Below, one piece after another: positions 29,146 to 39,800 of a DNA stretch of 64,000 nt. Within the stretch, counting starts at the first letter, position 1, and every line of letters begins with the position of its first letter. The stretch covers positions 2,057,001 to 2,121,000 of the forward strand of contig NZ_AP013294.1 in the NCBI RefSeq assembly GCF_000829195.1. The letters run 5' to 3'. The notes under the pieces are model-generated. The model searched no databases. It was not told where the DNA came from and saw only the letters and a list, made by a program, of their open reading frames with translations. Origin of the DNA: Bacillus sp. OxB-1. Lineage in GTDB: Bacteria > Bacillota > Bacilli > Bacillales_A > Planococcaceae. The translations under genes were made by a program, and so were the position numbers.

Positions 29146-30054
29146 ATGGAGGTTTTATTCGGAACCGTAAAAGAGCTCGTAGCGCTTGCAGAGACGCAAA
29201 ATAAGCCAATATCGGAAATCATGATCGAACAAGAAATACTCATGACGAAACGCTCGCGGGAAGACATTATCGCACAGATGGACCAAAACTTGACGGTGAT
29301 GGAACAAGCTGTCGAGCGCGGTCTGCAAGGTGTCCGATCTCCGTCCGGTCTGACAGGCGGGGACGCGGTTCTCCTTCAGAATTATATGGCAACCGGTAAA
29401 TCCTTGAGCGGGAATTTGATTTTGGATGCGGTCAGCAAAGCAGTCGCGACGAATGAAGTGAATGCCGCGATGGGTTTGATCTGTGCCACGCCGACAGCCG
29501 GTGCGGCGGGAATCGTACCCGGTACGTTATTTGCGGTAAAGCATAAATTGAATCCGACCCGCCAAGAGATGTTGAATTACCTCTTTACGTCAGGCGCTTT
29601 CGGTTTTATCGTCGCGAACAATGCGTCAATTTCGGGCGCAGCGGGGGGCTGTCAGGCGGAGACGGGATCCGCGGCTTCGATGGCGGCGGCTGCCATCGTG
29701 GAAATGGCCGGGGGGACACCGCAGCAAAGCGCGGAGGCGTTCTCCATTGTCATGAAAAACATGCTCGGACTCGTGTGCGATCCAGTTGCCGGCCTGGTGG
29801 AAGTGCCATGTGTCAAACGGAATGCCATGGGAGCGGCAAAAGCACTCGTCGGAGCGGATATGGCACTTGCCGGGATCGTGAGCCGGATCCCGACCGATGA
29901 AGTGATCGAAGCGATGCACCGAATCGGGCAAACGTTGCCGTCTTCGCTGCGGGAAACGGCAAAAGGCGGTCTGGCTGCGACTCCGACCGGAAAGGCGCTG
30001 CAAGAAAAAATATTTGGGAATGAAACAAACCATCATGATACTATCCATCCATGA
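29146..30054 (+). CDS. sdaAA: L-serine dehydratase, alpha subunit
   Basis: SdaAA (302 aa) is the iron-sulfur subunit. Cysteines expected to hold the cluster are visible in AAGGCQAETG, LVCDPVAG and VEVPCVKRN. The conserved SPSGLTGGDA and ATPTAGAAGIVPG motifs lie in the first half. It starts after a GGGGGAG site, and its last 20 bases overlap the recG coding region. Confidence 0.94.
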   Translation: MEVLFGTVKELVALAETQNKPISEIMIEQEILMTKRSREDIIAQMDQNLTVMEQAVERGLQGVRSPSGLTGGDAVLLQNYMATGKSLSGNLILDAVSKAVATNEVNAAMGLICATPTAGAAGIVPGTLFAVKHKLNPTRQEMLNYLFTSGAFGFIVANNASISGAAGGCQAETGSAASMAAAAIVEMAGGTPQQSAEAFSIVMKNMLGLVCDPVAGLVEVPCVKRNAMGAAKALVGADMALAGIVSRIPTDEVIEAMHRIGQTLPSSLRETAKGGLAATPTGKALQEKIFGNETNHHDTIHP

Positions 30055-32083
30055 TTCAATCTCCAATTTGAAAGGGGTCGGGAAAGTTGCGAAAGAACAA
30101 TTCGGATCGCTCGGAATCTCGACCATTGAAGATCTCGTCTTAACTTTCCCGTATCGTCACGAGGATTTCCGGCTGAAGGATTTATCTGAAACACCGCATA
30201 ACGAGCGGGTGACGATTGAAGGAAGGGTGGAGAGCGAGCCGACCGTATTGTACCTGGGCAAGAAACGGTCCCGTCTGCAATTACGGCTCCTTACCGGACG
30301 TCATCTGATTAAAGCGGTGTTCTTCAATCAGCATTATTTGAGGGAACGGCTGGCGCCCGGCATGATTGTCACTGTCACAGGCAAGTGGGACCGCGGCCGT
30401 CAAGTGATCAATGTCAGCAATTTCAAGGACGGACCGAAAACCGAACAGGCGGATTTTGAACCGGTTTATAGCTTGAAAGCGGTCATGCAGCAAAAGACAT
30501 TCCGTCGTTTCATGCGTTCGGCGCTGGATCTGGTGGCGGGACAAATGGAAGAATCGTTGCCAGCTGACATCCGGGAAGCATACAAATTGCCAAGCATAGG
30601 GGAAGCGCTGGAGATGATTCATTTCCCGACGAGCCCTGCGGATGTCAAACAGGCAAGAAGGCGCTTTGCTTATGAAGAGCTGCTCCTCTTCCAACTGAAA
30701 ATGCAAGGCATGAAAAGGGCGAGGAAAGAGGCCGAAAAGGGGCAAGTGATCGAATACGACCTGCCCCGGTTGAAGCGGTTCATCGAGACCTTGCCGTTTG
30801 AATTGACGAATGCCCAGAAAAGAGTCGTCAATGAACTATGCGCCGAACTGAAAAGTCCGATCCGGATGAATCGGCTGTTGCAAGGGGACGTCGGATCCGG
30901 AAAAACCGTAGTGGCGGCGATTGCACTCTTTTCCGTTATTACGGCGGGATATCAGGGAGCATTAATGGCACCTACGGAAATTCTAGCCGAACAGCATGCC
31001 TCCTCCTTGGCCGAATGGCTGGAACCGCATGGGGTCACGGTTGCGTTTCTGGCAGGTTCGACGAAAGGGAAAGCGAGAAGAACGATATTGGAGAAACTGG
31101 AAAAGGGTGAAATCGACCTGCTGATCGGCACACACGCTTTGATCCAGCCGGATGTCACATTCCATCGTCTCGGACTCGTCATAACAGATGAACAGCACCG
31201 TTTCGGAGTCGAACAGCGGCGGGTTTTGCGGGATAAAGGCATAAACCCCGATGTCCTGTTCATGACAGCAACGCCGATTCCGCGGACGCTTGCCATCACT
31301 GCTTTCGGAGAGATGGATATTTCCATATTGGATGAATTGCCGGCAGGTCGGAAAAAAATTGAAACCCATTGGCTGAAAGAGGATTCCCTCTTGCCCGTCT
31401 TGCGCAAGATGGACCAGGAACTGCGGGCGGGACGCCAAGCTTACGTCATCTGCCCGCTGATCGAGGAGTCCGACAAATTGGATGTGCAGAACGCGGTCGA
31501 TGTCCATGCCCAGTTGTCCCAGCATTTTGCCGGCCGCTTCCAAGTCGGACTGATGCACGGCCGCTTGCCGACTGATGAAAAAGATGCCATCATGCGGGAG
31601 TTCAGCACGGGGCAGATTGATGTACTTGTTTCCACGACAGTTGTCGAAGTCGGCGTCAATGTACCGAATGCGACGTTCATGCTCATTTACGACGCGACGC
31701 GCTTCGGTCTTGCTCAGCTTCATCAGTTGCGGGGCCGAGTCGGACGCGGTACCGAACAATCGTATTGTGTCCTTCTGGCCGATCCGAAAACGGAGGAGGG
31801 GAAGGAACGGATGCAGACGATGACAGAAACGAATGATGGATTTCTATTGGCGGAAAAAGACTTGGAACTCCGAGGTGCCGGGGATGTCTTCGGCAAGAAG
31901 CAAAGCGGGATGCCTGAATTCAAAGTGGCGGATTTGGTCCACGATTACCGCGTCCTGAACACTGCCAAAGCAGATGCGGAACGGCTGCTGGAGTCCCCCC
32001 GATTCTGGAAAGACGCGGAATACACTTATCTTCGCGGACAATTGGAACAGTCAGGTGCATTGGATGGGGAACGGATCGATTGA
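30035..32083 (+). CDS. recG: ATP-dependent DNA helicase RecG
   Basis: RecG (682 aa) remodels stalled forks and branched recombination intermediates. The N-terminal wedge/OB domain (about 1-150) is followed by helicase motifs: GDVGSGKT (motif I), the TDEQHRFG box (motif II), TATPIPRT (motif III) and QLRGRVGRG (motif VI). ATG30035 gives the same length as the B. subtilis protein. TTG30014 and ATG30020 are possible alternatives further inside sdaAA; no strong ribosome site marks any of them, so it probably depends on coupling to sdaAA. Confidence 0.94.
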   Translation: MILSIHDSISNLKGVGKVAKEQFGSLGISTIEDLVLTFPYRHEDFRLKDLSETPHNERVTIEGRVESEPTVLYLGKKRSRLQLRLLTGRHLIKAVFFNQHYLRERLAPGMIVTVTGKWDRGRQVINVSNFKDGPKTEQADFEPVYSLKAVMQQKTFRRFMRSALDLVAGQMEESLPADIREAYKLPSIGEALEMIHFPTSPADVKQARRRFAYEELLLFQLKMQGMKRARKEAEKGQVIEYDLPRLKRFIETLPFELTNAQKRVVNELCAELKSPIRMNRLLQGDVGSGKTVVAAIALFSVITAGYQGALMAPTEILAEQHASSLAEWLEPHGVTVAFLAGSTKGKARRTILEKLEKGEIDLLIGTHALIQPDVTFHRLGLVITDEQHRFGVEQRRVLRDKGINPDVLFMTATPIPRTLAITAFGEMDISILDELPAGRKKIETHWLKEDSLLPVLRKMDQELRAGRQAYVICPLIEESDKLDVQNAVDVHAQLSQHFAGRFQVGLMHGRLPTDEKDAIMREFSTGQIDVLVSTTVVEVGVNVPNATFMLIYDATRFGLAQLHQLRGRVGRGTEQSYCVLLADPKTEEGKERMQTMTETNDGFLLAEKDLELRGAGDVFGKKQSGMPEFKVADLVHDYRVLNTAKADAERLLESPRFWKDAEYTYLRGQLEQSGALDGERID

Positions 32084-32097
32084 AAATCTGCTCATTG

Positions 32098-32135
32098 CCT
32101 GTCGATCGTGCTGGATCGGCAGGTTTCTTTAACTC
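32098..32135 (+). terminator. Terminator of recG
   Basis: The stem CCTGTCGATC / GATCGGCAGG (one G-T pair) with a T-rich tail lies just after the recG stop and before the fapR promoter. Confidence 0.82.
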
Positions 32136-32149
32136 TTTCTTTTCTAGGG

Positions 32150-32178
32150 TTGCAATCCGATAACAATATTTATATACT
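32150..32178 (+). promoter_or_regulatory. fapR operon promoter
   Basis: TTGCAA (32150-32155), a 17-base spacer and TATACT (32173-32178) form a good sigma-A promoter. The FapR operator begins 5 bases downstream of the -10 box. Confidence 0.8.
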
Positions 32179-32182
32179 GGTG

Positions 32183-32199
32183 TTAGTACCAAGTGCTAA
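32183..32199 (+). promoter_or_regulatory. FapR operator
   Basis: TTAGTACCAAGTGCTAA is a 17-bp inverted repeat matching the known FapR box (TTAGTACC-type half sites). It overlaps the expected transcription start, so bound FapR should block initiation, with malonyl-CoA relieving repression. Confidence 0.88.
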
Positions 32200-32216
32200 T
32201 CCGGAAGGTGAATTTA

Positions 32217-32801
32217 TTGAGAATACCGAAGCAGGAAAGACAACGCCGTCTTGGAGAGTTGCTTGAAGAAAACCCTTTTATGACTGATGAGGAGCTGTCG
32301 GATCATTTTTCTGTAAGTGTTCAAACAATCCGGTTGGACCGGCTTGAGCTTGGGATTCCGGAACTTCGGGAGCGCTTGAAAACCGTCGCATCCCGGACGA
32401 TGCAAGGGGAAGTGAAGTCCCTTCATTCCGATGAAATCATCGGTGACATCGTCGATATCGAACTGGATAAGAGGGCTTTGTCCATTTTTGACGTGACTAC
32501 CGATCATGTCTTCCAAAGAAATGGGATTGCACGGGGGCACCATCTATTCGCCCAGGCGAATTCCCTCGCGGTGGCCGTGCTGGATGAAGACCTGGCATTG
32601 ACCGCGAAATCCACATTGAATTTCATAAAACCCGTCAAAGCGGGAGACCGGGTCGTGGCCCGTGCCGAAGTGAAGGAGGAAAGTCCGGAGAAAAAACGGA
32701 CTTTGGTCGAGGTCGTCTCGACAGTCGGTGAGGAGACCGTCTTCATCGGGCAATTTTACATGTATCGGACGCGGGACGGGAAGCAGGAGGAATCGACATG
32801 A
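32217..32801 (+). CDS. fapR: Fatty acid and phospholipid biosynthesis regulator FapR
   Basis: FapR (194 aa) represses lipid synthesis genes and is released by malonyl-CoA. The N-terminal helix-turn-helix covers about 5-45 ([31 protein letters not shown]). A linker helix is followed by a hot-dog fold effector domain (about 75-185) that includes [20 protein letters not shown] chose TTG32217 because GGAAGGTG lies about 8 bases upstream and the alignment with B. subtilis FapR starts there; the longer frame from 32193 would begin inside the operator. Overlaps plsX by ATGA. Confidence 0.93.
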   Translation: MRIPKQERQRRLGELLEENPFMTDEELSDHFSVSVQTIRLDRLELGIPELRERLKTVASRTMQGEVKSLHSDEIIGDIVDIELDKRALSIFDVTTDHVFQRNGIARGHHLFAQANSLAVAVLDEDLALTAKSTLNFIKPVKAGDRVVARAEVKEESPEKKRTLVEVVSTVGEETVFIGQFYMYRTRDGKQEEST

Positions 32802-33790
32802 TCATAGCAGTTGATGGGATGGGCGGAGACAATGCCCCCGCTGAAATCGTTGCAGGAGCTCTGAGAAGCTTGGACGCATTTCAGGACATTCAAATACATA
32901 TTTATGGTGATGAGGCGGCGATCGCCCCGCATGTGCAACAAAACGAGCGGTTGAAAATCATTCATTGCAGCGAGAAAATCGAGCCGGATGACGAACCGGT
33001 CCGCGCCATCCGCAGGAAGAAAGACGCCTCTATGGTAAGAATGGCGCAAGCGGTGCATGACGGTGCGGCGGATGTGGGTGTTTCCGCGGGAAATACAGGT
33101 GCGCTCGTAGCCGCGGGATTATTCCTCGTCGGGCGGATGGAAGGGATTGAACGCCCGGCGCTGGCCCCGACCTTGCCGACAGTCGACGGACAAGGGTTCC
33201 TCCTGCTCGACGTCGGTGCCAATGCCGATTCAAAGCCGGTTCATTTAAAACAATTTGCCATCATGGGAAGCATCTACGCGGAAAAGGTGCGCGGTGTTGA
33301 AAAACCCCGAGTCGGCCTGTTGAACATCGGAACTGAAGAGGGGAAAGGGAACGAGCTGACAAAAGGGGCGTATGAGCTCTTGTCGGATGCGCCGATCCAT
33401 TTCATCGGTAACGTGGAGGCCCGGGATTTATTGACCGGCGCAGCGGATGTTGTCGTAACGGATGGTTTCACGGGGAATATGGTCTTGAAGACGATCGAAG
33501 GAACCGCTCTCGGATTCTTTTCGATGCTGAAGGAAGTGTATACCGCTTCCATGAAAACGAAATTATCGGCAGCCCTCGTCAAAAACGAATTGGGCGGGCT
33601 GAAAGGGAAATTGGATTATACAGAGTACGGCGGCGCCGGGCTGTTCGGTTTGCGGTCGCCGGTCATCAAAGCGCATGGTTCCTCCAACGCGAACGCCATT
33701 TTGAATGCGATTCGCCAGGCTAGGACGATGGTGCAATATGATGTCAGCGGGACAATCCGCGAAACAATCGGAAAGGCGGAGACGGAATGA
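32798..33790 (+). CDS. plsX: Phosphate acyltransferase PlsX
   Basis: PlsX (330 aa) converts acyl-ACP to acyl-phosphate for phospholipid synthesis. The N-terminal [10 protein letters not shown], the central [12 protein letters not shown] and the LLDVGANAD and VTDGFTGN motifs are typical. A GCAGGAGG site precedes the ATG. It overlaps fapR and fabD by 4 bases each. Confidence 0.95.
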   Translation: MIIAVDGMGGDNAPAEIVAGALRSLDAFQDIQIHIYGDEAAIAPHVQQNERLKIIHCSEKIEPDDEPVRAIRRKKDASMVRMAQAVHDGAADVGVSAGNTGALVAAGLFLVGRMEGIERPALAPTLPTVDGQGFLLLDVGANADSKPVHLKQFAIMGSIYAEKVRGVEKPRVGLLNIGTEEGKGNELTKGAYELLSDAPIHFIGNVEARDLLTGAADVVVTDGFTGNMVLKTIEGTALGFFSMLKEVYTASMKTKLSAALVKNELGGLKGKLDYTEYGGAGLFGLRSPVIKAHGSSNANAILNAIRQARTMVQYDVSGTIRETIGKAETE

Positions 33791-34731
33791 CGAAAGTGGC
33801 ATTTGTGTTCCCAGGACAAGGATCGCAGTCGGTCGGCATGGGAAAAGAGTTGGCTGAAACAAACGAAAAGAGTAAGCGGTATTTGGAACAAGCAGATGAA
33901 GTTCTCGGGTTCGGACTGAGTCAATTGATCCTGGAAGGCCCTCAGGAAGAGCTCACGTTGACCTATCATGCGCAGCCGGCACTTCTGACGGTCGGTTCGA
34001 TGATTGCATCACGCCTGATGGAGGAAGGCGTAGCGCCCGATTATACGGCGGGGCACAGCCTCGGTGAATATACCGCATTGGTCGCTTCGGGGACCCTCTC
34101 CTTTGAAGACGGGGTTTCATTGGTCCATAAACGCGGATTGTATATGAATGAAGCGGTTCCGGCGGGGGAAGGCGCAATGGCCGCCATCCTGGGACTGGAC
34201 GGCCAAAAGTTGAAAGAAGTGACGGATGCAATCACGGCGGAAGGAAATCCGGTCCAGCCGGCGAATATGAACTGCCCGGGGCAAATTGTCATTTCAGGTT
34301 CCAAAGAGGGCGTTGCGCAGGCGTGCGTTCAATTGAAGGAGGCAGGAGCGAAGCGAACGATCCCTCTCGATGTGAGCGGTCCTTTCCACTCTTCCCTCAT
34401 GGAGCCCGCAGCTTCCAAACTGGGCGCTGCGCTAGCTGAAGTGGACATGTCCGATGCAACAATTCCGGTCATCGCGAATGTCAACGCTTCTCCTGTCCAA
34501 GATGAGGATACAATCAAAAGCTTGCTTGTCGAGCAGCTGTATTCCCCTGTCTTATGGGAAGATTCGGTCCGGACGCTGCTGGAACTAGGCGTTACTCATT
34601 TCGTTGAATGCGGTCCAGGGAAAGTGTTGAGCGGGCTGATAAAGAAGATTGATAGAAGTGCTACAGTTTTATCAGCGTATGATGAAGAAACAGTGCAAGC
34701 CGTTGTGGAAGCGGCGAAAGGGTGGTCGTGA
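33787..34731 (+). CDS. fabD: Malonyl-CoA:ACP transacylase
   Basis: FabD (314 aa) loads malonate on ACP and also removes malonyl-CoA, the FapR ligand. FPGQGSQ lies at the N-terminus, the active-site GHSLGEY serine near residue 89, the conserved Arg in HKRGLYM and the catalytic His in GPFHSSLM near 200. It overlaps plsX and directly abuts fabG. Confidence 0.95.
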   Translation: MTKVAFVFPGQGSQSVGMGKELAETNEKSKRYLEQADEVLGFGLSQLILEGPQEELTLTYHAQPALLTVGSMIASRLMEEGVAPDYTAGHSLGEYTALVASGTLSFEDGVSLVHKRGLYMNEAVPAGEGAMAAILGLDGQKLKEVTDAITAEGNPVQPANMNCPGQIVISGSKEGVAQACVQLKEAGAKRTIPLDVSGPFHSSLMEPAASKLGAALAEVDMSDATIPVIANVNASPVQDEDTIKSLLVEQLYSPVLWEDSVRTLLELGVTHFVECGPGKVLSGLIKKIDRSATVLSAYDEETVQAVVEAAKGWS

Positions 34732-35478
34732 ATGGCTAGATTTGAAGGGAAAGCAGCGATCGTCACGGGTGCATCCCGTGGGATTGGAAGGGAAATTGCT
34801 CTTCTGTTAGGGAAAGAAGGGGCCCGGGTAGCGGTCAATTATAGCGGCAGCAAAGAGAAAGCCGATGAGGTTGTCGGGTTGATTCGAGAAGCGGGAGGCG
34901 AAGCGTTTGCCATCCAGGCGGATGTATCCGATGCTGACAGTGTCAAAAATATGATCGATGAAACATTGAAAACCTTCGGCTCCATTGATATCCTAGTCAA
35001 CAATGCGGGTATCACTAAGGACAACCTTCTCATGCGGATGAAGGAAGATGAATGGGATGACGTCATCAATATTAATATGAAAGGCGTGTTCCTCTGCACG
35101 AAAGGGGTTACGCGCCAAATGATGAAGCAGCGGGCTGGGAAGATTGTCAATGTGGCATCGATCGTCGGGGTGTCGGGCAATCCGGGCCAAGCGAATTACG
35201 TCGCTGCCAAAGCGGGGGTCATCGGCTTCACGAAAACGGCCGCCAAAGAACTGGCTTCACGGAACATCAACGTCAACGCGGTCGCACCGGGCTTCATTAC
35301 GACGGATATGACCGAAGTGCTGACGGACGAAGTGAAAGAGCAGATGCTTTCGGTCATTCCGCTCGGAAAACTCGGCAGCCCGCAAGACGTGGCACGCTCG
35401 GTCCTCTTCCTGCTATCCGACGATGCAGCTTATATTACAGGTCAGACGATCCATGTTGATGGTGGAATGGTGATGTAA
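34732..35478 (+). CDS. fabG: 3-oxoacyl-ACP reductase
   Basis: FabG (248 aa) is the NADPH-dependent reductase of fatty acid elongation. The short-chain dehydrogenase motifs are complete: [17 protein letters not shown], the catalytic Ser in VASIVG, the YVAAK (Tyr-Lys) pair and the C-terminal [10 protein letters not shown]. It starts immediately after the fabD stop. A repeat of about 140 bases separates it from acpP. Confidence 0.96.
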   Translation: MARFEGKAAIVTGASRGIGREIALLLGKEGARVAVNYSGSKEKADEVVGLIREAGGEAFAIQADVSDADSVKNMIDETLKTFGSIDILVNNAGITKDNLLMRMKEDEWDDVININMKGVFLCTKGVTRQMMKQRAGKIVNVASIVGVSGNPGQANYVAAKAGVIGFTKTAAKELASRNINVNAVAPGFITTDMTEVLTDEVKEQMLSVIPLGKLGSPQDVARSVLFLLSDDAAYITGQTIHVDGGMVM

Positions 35479-35509
35479 GAAAATATAGTATGTGCTTTCT
35501 TTTTATTTC

Positions 35510-35650
35510 AAAGTCAAGTTGCTTGGAGCGGAGGGCGGTGACTCCGGCGGGAATAGCATGAGCTGAAGACCCCGCAGGAGCAAAGCGACGAGGAGGCTGA
35601 GGCCATGCCCGCGGAAAGCGTCCGCCCGCAGTGGAAAGCGACGACTTCCT
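35510..35650. repeat. Palindromic dispersed repeat, family 1 copy A
   Basis: A foldback sequence whose core (about 35548-35583) shares the string GGGAATAGCAT-AGCTGAAGACCCCGCA with the copy at 43223-43463. CTCC-GCGGG pairs with CCCGC-GGAG, and the outer GGGCGG (35533-35538) pairs with CCGCCC (35621-35626). It lies between fabG and acpP inside the lipid operon. From memory, similar elements recur in many Planococcaceae and Bacillus genomes. Confidence 0.8.
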
Positions 35651-35684
35651 GTTTATAGCTTTCCTTTGAGAGGAGGTGACAGAT

Positions 35685-35918
35685 TTGTCAGTACTTGAAC
35701 GTGTAACGAAAGTTGTCGTCGACCGTCTTGGTGTCGATGAGAGCGAAGTGAAACCGGAAGCTTCTTTCCGTGAAGATCTTGGGGCGGACTCTTTGGACGT
35801 CGTGGAACTTGTTATGGAATTGGAAGATGAGTTCGATATGGAAATCTCCGATGACGATGCCGAGAAAATCGGAACAGTCGGCGATGCCGTAACGTATATC
35901 GAAGCTAAAGTAAATTAA
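35685..35918 (+). CDS. acpP: Acyl carrier protein
   Basis: ACP (77 aa) carries growing acyl chains on a 4'-phosphopantetheine attached to Ser in the DSL motif ([15 protein letters not shown], about Ser36). The protein is acidic, as usual. I place the start at TTG35685, 8 bases after a perfect AGGAGG (35671-35676); the upstream in-frame GTG35676 overlaps that site. The length equals that of B. subtilis ACP. Confidence 0.95.
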   Translation: MSVLERVTKVVVDRLGVDESEVKPEASFREDLGADSLDVVELVMELEDEFDMEISDDDAEKIGTVGDAVTYIEAKVN

Positions 35919-35933
35919 CGGGTGAAACCGGCG

Positions 35934-35990
35934 GAGACTCTTTCATCCTTTCATTCATTGAAAGGATCGGAAGCGTCTCTTTTCGCTTTT
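35934..35990 (+). terminator. Terminator after acpP
   Basis: A long hairpin with GAGAC / GTCTC at the base and ATCCTTTCA / TGAAAGGAT at the top, then a T-rich tract, lies between acpP and rnc. Confidence 0.85.
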
Positions 35991-36056
35991 GCACTAACCG
36001 TCCCAAAGGAGTAAAATCAGAAGTAGATTAACTTAGTGAAGAAAGGCAGAATTGTA

Positions 36057-36821
36057 ATGACCAATAGACGACATCAGCAAAGATCAACGAATGGTACGTT
36101 GCCTGCAACCATCCGACATAAATTCGAGGAGCTGGAGGCGGAGCTGGATATCCACTTTTCCGACCGCACTCTCTTGTATAACGCGTTCACCCACTCCTCT
36201 TATGTCAATGAACACCGGAAACGGAATTATACCGATAATGAACGATTGGAATTTTTAGGGGATGCGGTTCTGGAGCTCGGCGTCTCCCGCTTTTTATACG
36301 CCACGGAACCTAACATGTCCGAAGGGGAATTGACGAAACTCCGGGCTGCGATCGTCTGCGAACCGTCATTGGAGAAATTTTCAAATGAACTCGGGTTCGG
36401 GCGATATATCCTTTTAGGGAAAGGGGAAGAGCAGACAGGAGGTCGCATGCGCCCTGCATTGTTGGCGGATGTTTTTGAAGCATTTGTCGGGGCTCTTTAT
36501 CTGGATCAAGGTTTAGAAGCCGTCACGTCCTTTTTAGAGAAGATTGTTTTTCCGAAAATTAGCGTCGGTGCTTTTTCGCATATGATGGATTATAAAAGCC
36601 GTCTGCAGGAAATCGTCCAGCAGACGAATAACGGTTCTCTTCATTATGAAATCATCGAAGAGAAGGGTCCAGCACATGCGAAAAAGTTTGTCACAGTCGT
36701 GCGCCTCGGGGATGAGGAGATGGGGACCGGCATTGGAAAATCTAAAAAGGAAGCCGAGCAGGAAGCGGCCCGGCATGCCATCGGAAAACTGGAAAGCCGA
36801 CAAGTCGAAGGAGAGAACTGA
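36057..36821 (+). CDS. rnc: Ribonuclease III
   Basis: RNase III (254 aa) cleaves double-stranded RNA in rRNA processing and mRNA turnover. The signature [17 protein letters not shown] holds catalytic acidic residues, a second Asp/Glu pair lies in [16 protein letters not shown], and the C-terminal dsRNA-binding domain covers about 180-250. ATG36057 is chosen after a GAAAGG site; GTG36036 would add 7 residues. The order rnc-smc-ftsY is conserved. Confidence 0.94.
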   Translation: MTNRRHQQRSTNGTLPATIRHKFEELEAELDIHFSDRTLLYNAFTHSSYVNEHRKRNYTDNERLEFLGDAVLELGVSRFLYATEPNMSEGELTKLRAAIVCEPSLEKFSNELGFGRYILLGKGEEQTGGRMRPALLADVFEAFVGALYLDQGLEAVTSFLEKIVFPKISVGAFSHMMDYKSRLQEIVQQTNNGSLHYEIIEEKGPAHAKKFVTVVRLGDEEMGTGIGKSKKEAEQEAARHAIGKLESRQVEGEN

Positions 36822-36823
36822 AC

Positions 36824-39800
36824 GTGTTTCTTAAAAGACTGGAAATCATCGGCTTCAAATCGTTTGCAGAGCGGATCGGCATCGACTTTGTCCCTGGCGT
36901 CACGGCGGTCGTCGGTCCGAATGGCAGTGGGAAAAGCAATATAACGGACGCCATCCGTTGGGTCCTTGGCGAACAGTCGGCAAAATCGTTGCGCGGCTCG
37001 AAAATGGAAGACGTCATCTTTGCCGGAAGTGATTCCAGAAAGCCGTTGAATTTTGCGGAAGTGACTTTGGTTTTGGATAATAGCCAAAATCGGTTTCCGC
37101 TCGATTATACGGAAATTAGCGTCAGCCGCCGCGTGTTCCGTTCGGGGGAGAGCGCTTATCTCCTGAACGGCCAACAATGCCGGTTGAAAGATATTACCGA
37201 TGTCTTTATGGATTCCGGCCTGGGAAAAGAAGCATTCTCCATCATCTCCCAAGGCCGGATCGATGAAATCTTGAACAGTCGGCCCGAAGAACGCCGGACC
37301 ATCTTTGATGAGGCGGCCGGTGTTTTGAAATATCGGACAAGGAAACGGAAAGCGGAGCATAAGCTGTTTGAAACCGAGGATAATTTGGATCGGGTCCTGG
37401 ATATCCTGAAGGAGCTTGACACCCGGATCGGCCCGTTGGAAAAAAGCGCGCAAGCCGCCAAAACGTATAATGTCCTATCGGAAGAAATCCGGGAGTTGGA
37501 CGTTCGTCTGCTCAATCTGGATACAGGAAAACTGAGAGAGGAGATCCTTCAAACTTCCCGTGAAGCCGAACGGTTACAACAGGAAAAGAATCGGTATGAA
37601 AACGATGTTCGGCAAATGGAACAACAAAGCACGGTTTTCAACGCGCAACTGGCCCAAGTGGACGAAGAGATGGAAAAGTTGCAAAAAAAACTCGTCACGG
37701 TCAGTGCCGAAGCGGAAAAGTGGGAAGGCCGCCGTCTCCTTTCCCTTGAAAAAAAGCGCAACGCTGAACAACAGATTCTACGTCTGCAGACGGAGCTGGA
37801 GAGCGCAGTGGCCGAACAAGGGGCGCTTGCCGGGAAAATCGGTCCGGCGATCGAGCAATTGGAACAGACGGAGCAGGAGTATGCCGGCATCGCGGGTGAA
37901 TTGGATGCCATTTCGCAAGTATTGAAGCGCTCGGCGAAAGAGACGGAGGCGGAAATCGAGGAGCTGAAATCGCTTTACATCGAACGTCTGAACGAAGAAG
38001 CCACGCTGCGCAATGATTTGAAGCATCTGGAGGAACGGTTGGAAGGAGAGCGGACGTCCTCCGAGCGGATATTGCAACAGACGGCTCTCTTACGTGAAAA
38101 ACTACGAGAATTGAAGGAGGAGCGAAAAGCGAAGGCGTCCTCCCTTTCCCGTCTGGAACAGCAATATGAGGCTGAAGAAGCGGCGTATCAACAGGCCCTT
38201 GAAGCTCTCCACATCGCCGAAAAGGAGCTTGCTTCCCAGCAGGAGATGATGCAGAAAGCGCTCAACCGTCAACATGAAATGAGTGGGCGGGTCCGTGCAT
38301 TGGAAAGCATGGAGGCCGATTTCTCGGGTTTTTATTCGGGCGTCAAAGAAGTGCTCTTGGCGAAGCGGGCCGGTAAACTTTCCGGCATTGACGGAGCGGT
38401 CGCCGAATTGATTTCCGTCGATCCTGAATTTGTGAAAGCCGTGGAAACAGCATTGGGCGGAGCGCTCCAACATTTGGTGACGACGACGGAAGCCGAGGCG
38501 CGAAAAGCGATCGGTTACTTGAAATCAAAAAATGCAGGGAGAGCCACATTCCTTCCGAGAGATGTCATGAAGCCGCGGACGATTCCAACGACCAGCCTCT
38601 ATGCAGTGAAACAGCATCCGGAATTCATCGCCACGGCAGATCGGCTTGTCCAAACGAACGAGGCGTATCGAGGGGTCACGGAAAACCTTCTCGGGAATAC
38701 CCTGGTCGCCCAAACACTCACCGGAGCGTCGGCGATTGCGAAATTGATGAATTATCGGTTCCGGGTCGTGACAATCGACGGGGATATCGTCAATGCCGGC
38801 GGGTCCCTCACAGGAGGGGGCGTCAAAGGCCAAGCTTCCGTATTCACTCGCAAGGCTGAATTGGAGACGTTGAAAAAGCAATTGCACCGCATGGAAGAAT
38901 CCTTGAAAACCGCCAATCGGAAACTAAGCGACACGAAGATGGATGTCGCCAAGTGGATGCAAGAGACCGGACGGCTGCGAGAAGAAATGGAAAAACACCA
39001 TGTCGGATTAGCCGCTGCACAATCGGGGATCCGTGAGGTGGACATCACCATCAAATCGATCGAACAGGAAATAGCCGTCACGGAAAGAGGCAGACAAGGG
39101 GCGGAACATTCCGGTTCGGAGCTGATGGGACAGAAAAGCGAATTGCAGAACAAGCATCTTCATGTAAAAGAAGAGCTGGAGTCCATCCAATCTGAAGTCC
39201 AGACATTGGAACGGCTCGCGTCTGACCGGCGCAATGAAGAATCGGCGCTTATCGCCAAGCAGAGCAATTTGCGGGAACGATCCGCCGTGCTCCGGGAACA
39301 GAGAACGTACCAGCAGGCTTCCATCGCGGCCATGGAGGAATCGGCAAAGCGGTTAGCGGAAAAAATTCTGCGACTGCAGGAAGAATTGCAGTTTTTCCAT
39401 GGGTCGGATGAAGGCGGCGAGTTGACGGCAGATGAAATCCAAAAGCGGATTGAAGGAGCGGTGCAGGAAAAATCCACCGTCGAGCAGGAATTGATTCAGA
39501 AAAGGGAATCGAGGGTGCTATTATCCCAGCAACTTGAGGAGAAAGGGGCAGAGCTTCGGCAACTGCGCGATCAGGCCGGACAAGCAGTTTCCGCGTTGAA
39601 TACGATCAACGTGGCCCTATCCCGCCTAGAAGTGAAGTATGAAGGTGTAACCCAGCGTCTCTTGGACGACTATGGACTGTATCCCGAAGCTGATTTCACC
39701 GCTGATTTCGATGAACAGCAAGCGCGGGAAAGGGTCGAAATGCTGAAAAGTGAATTGGAAGCATTGGGTCCTGTCAATCAAGGTGCTATCCCGGAATTCG

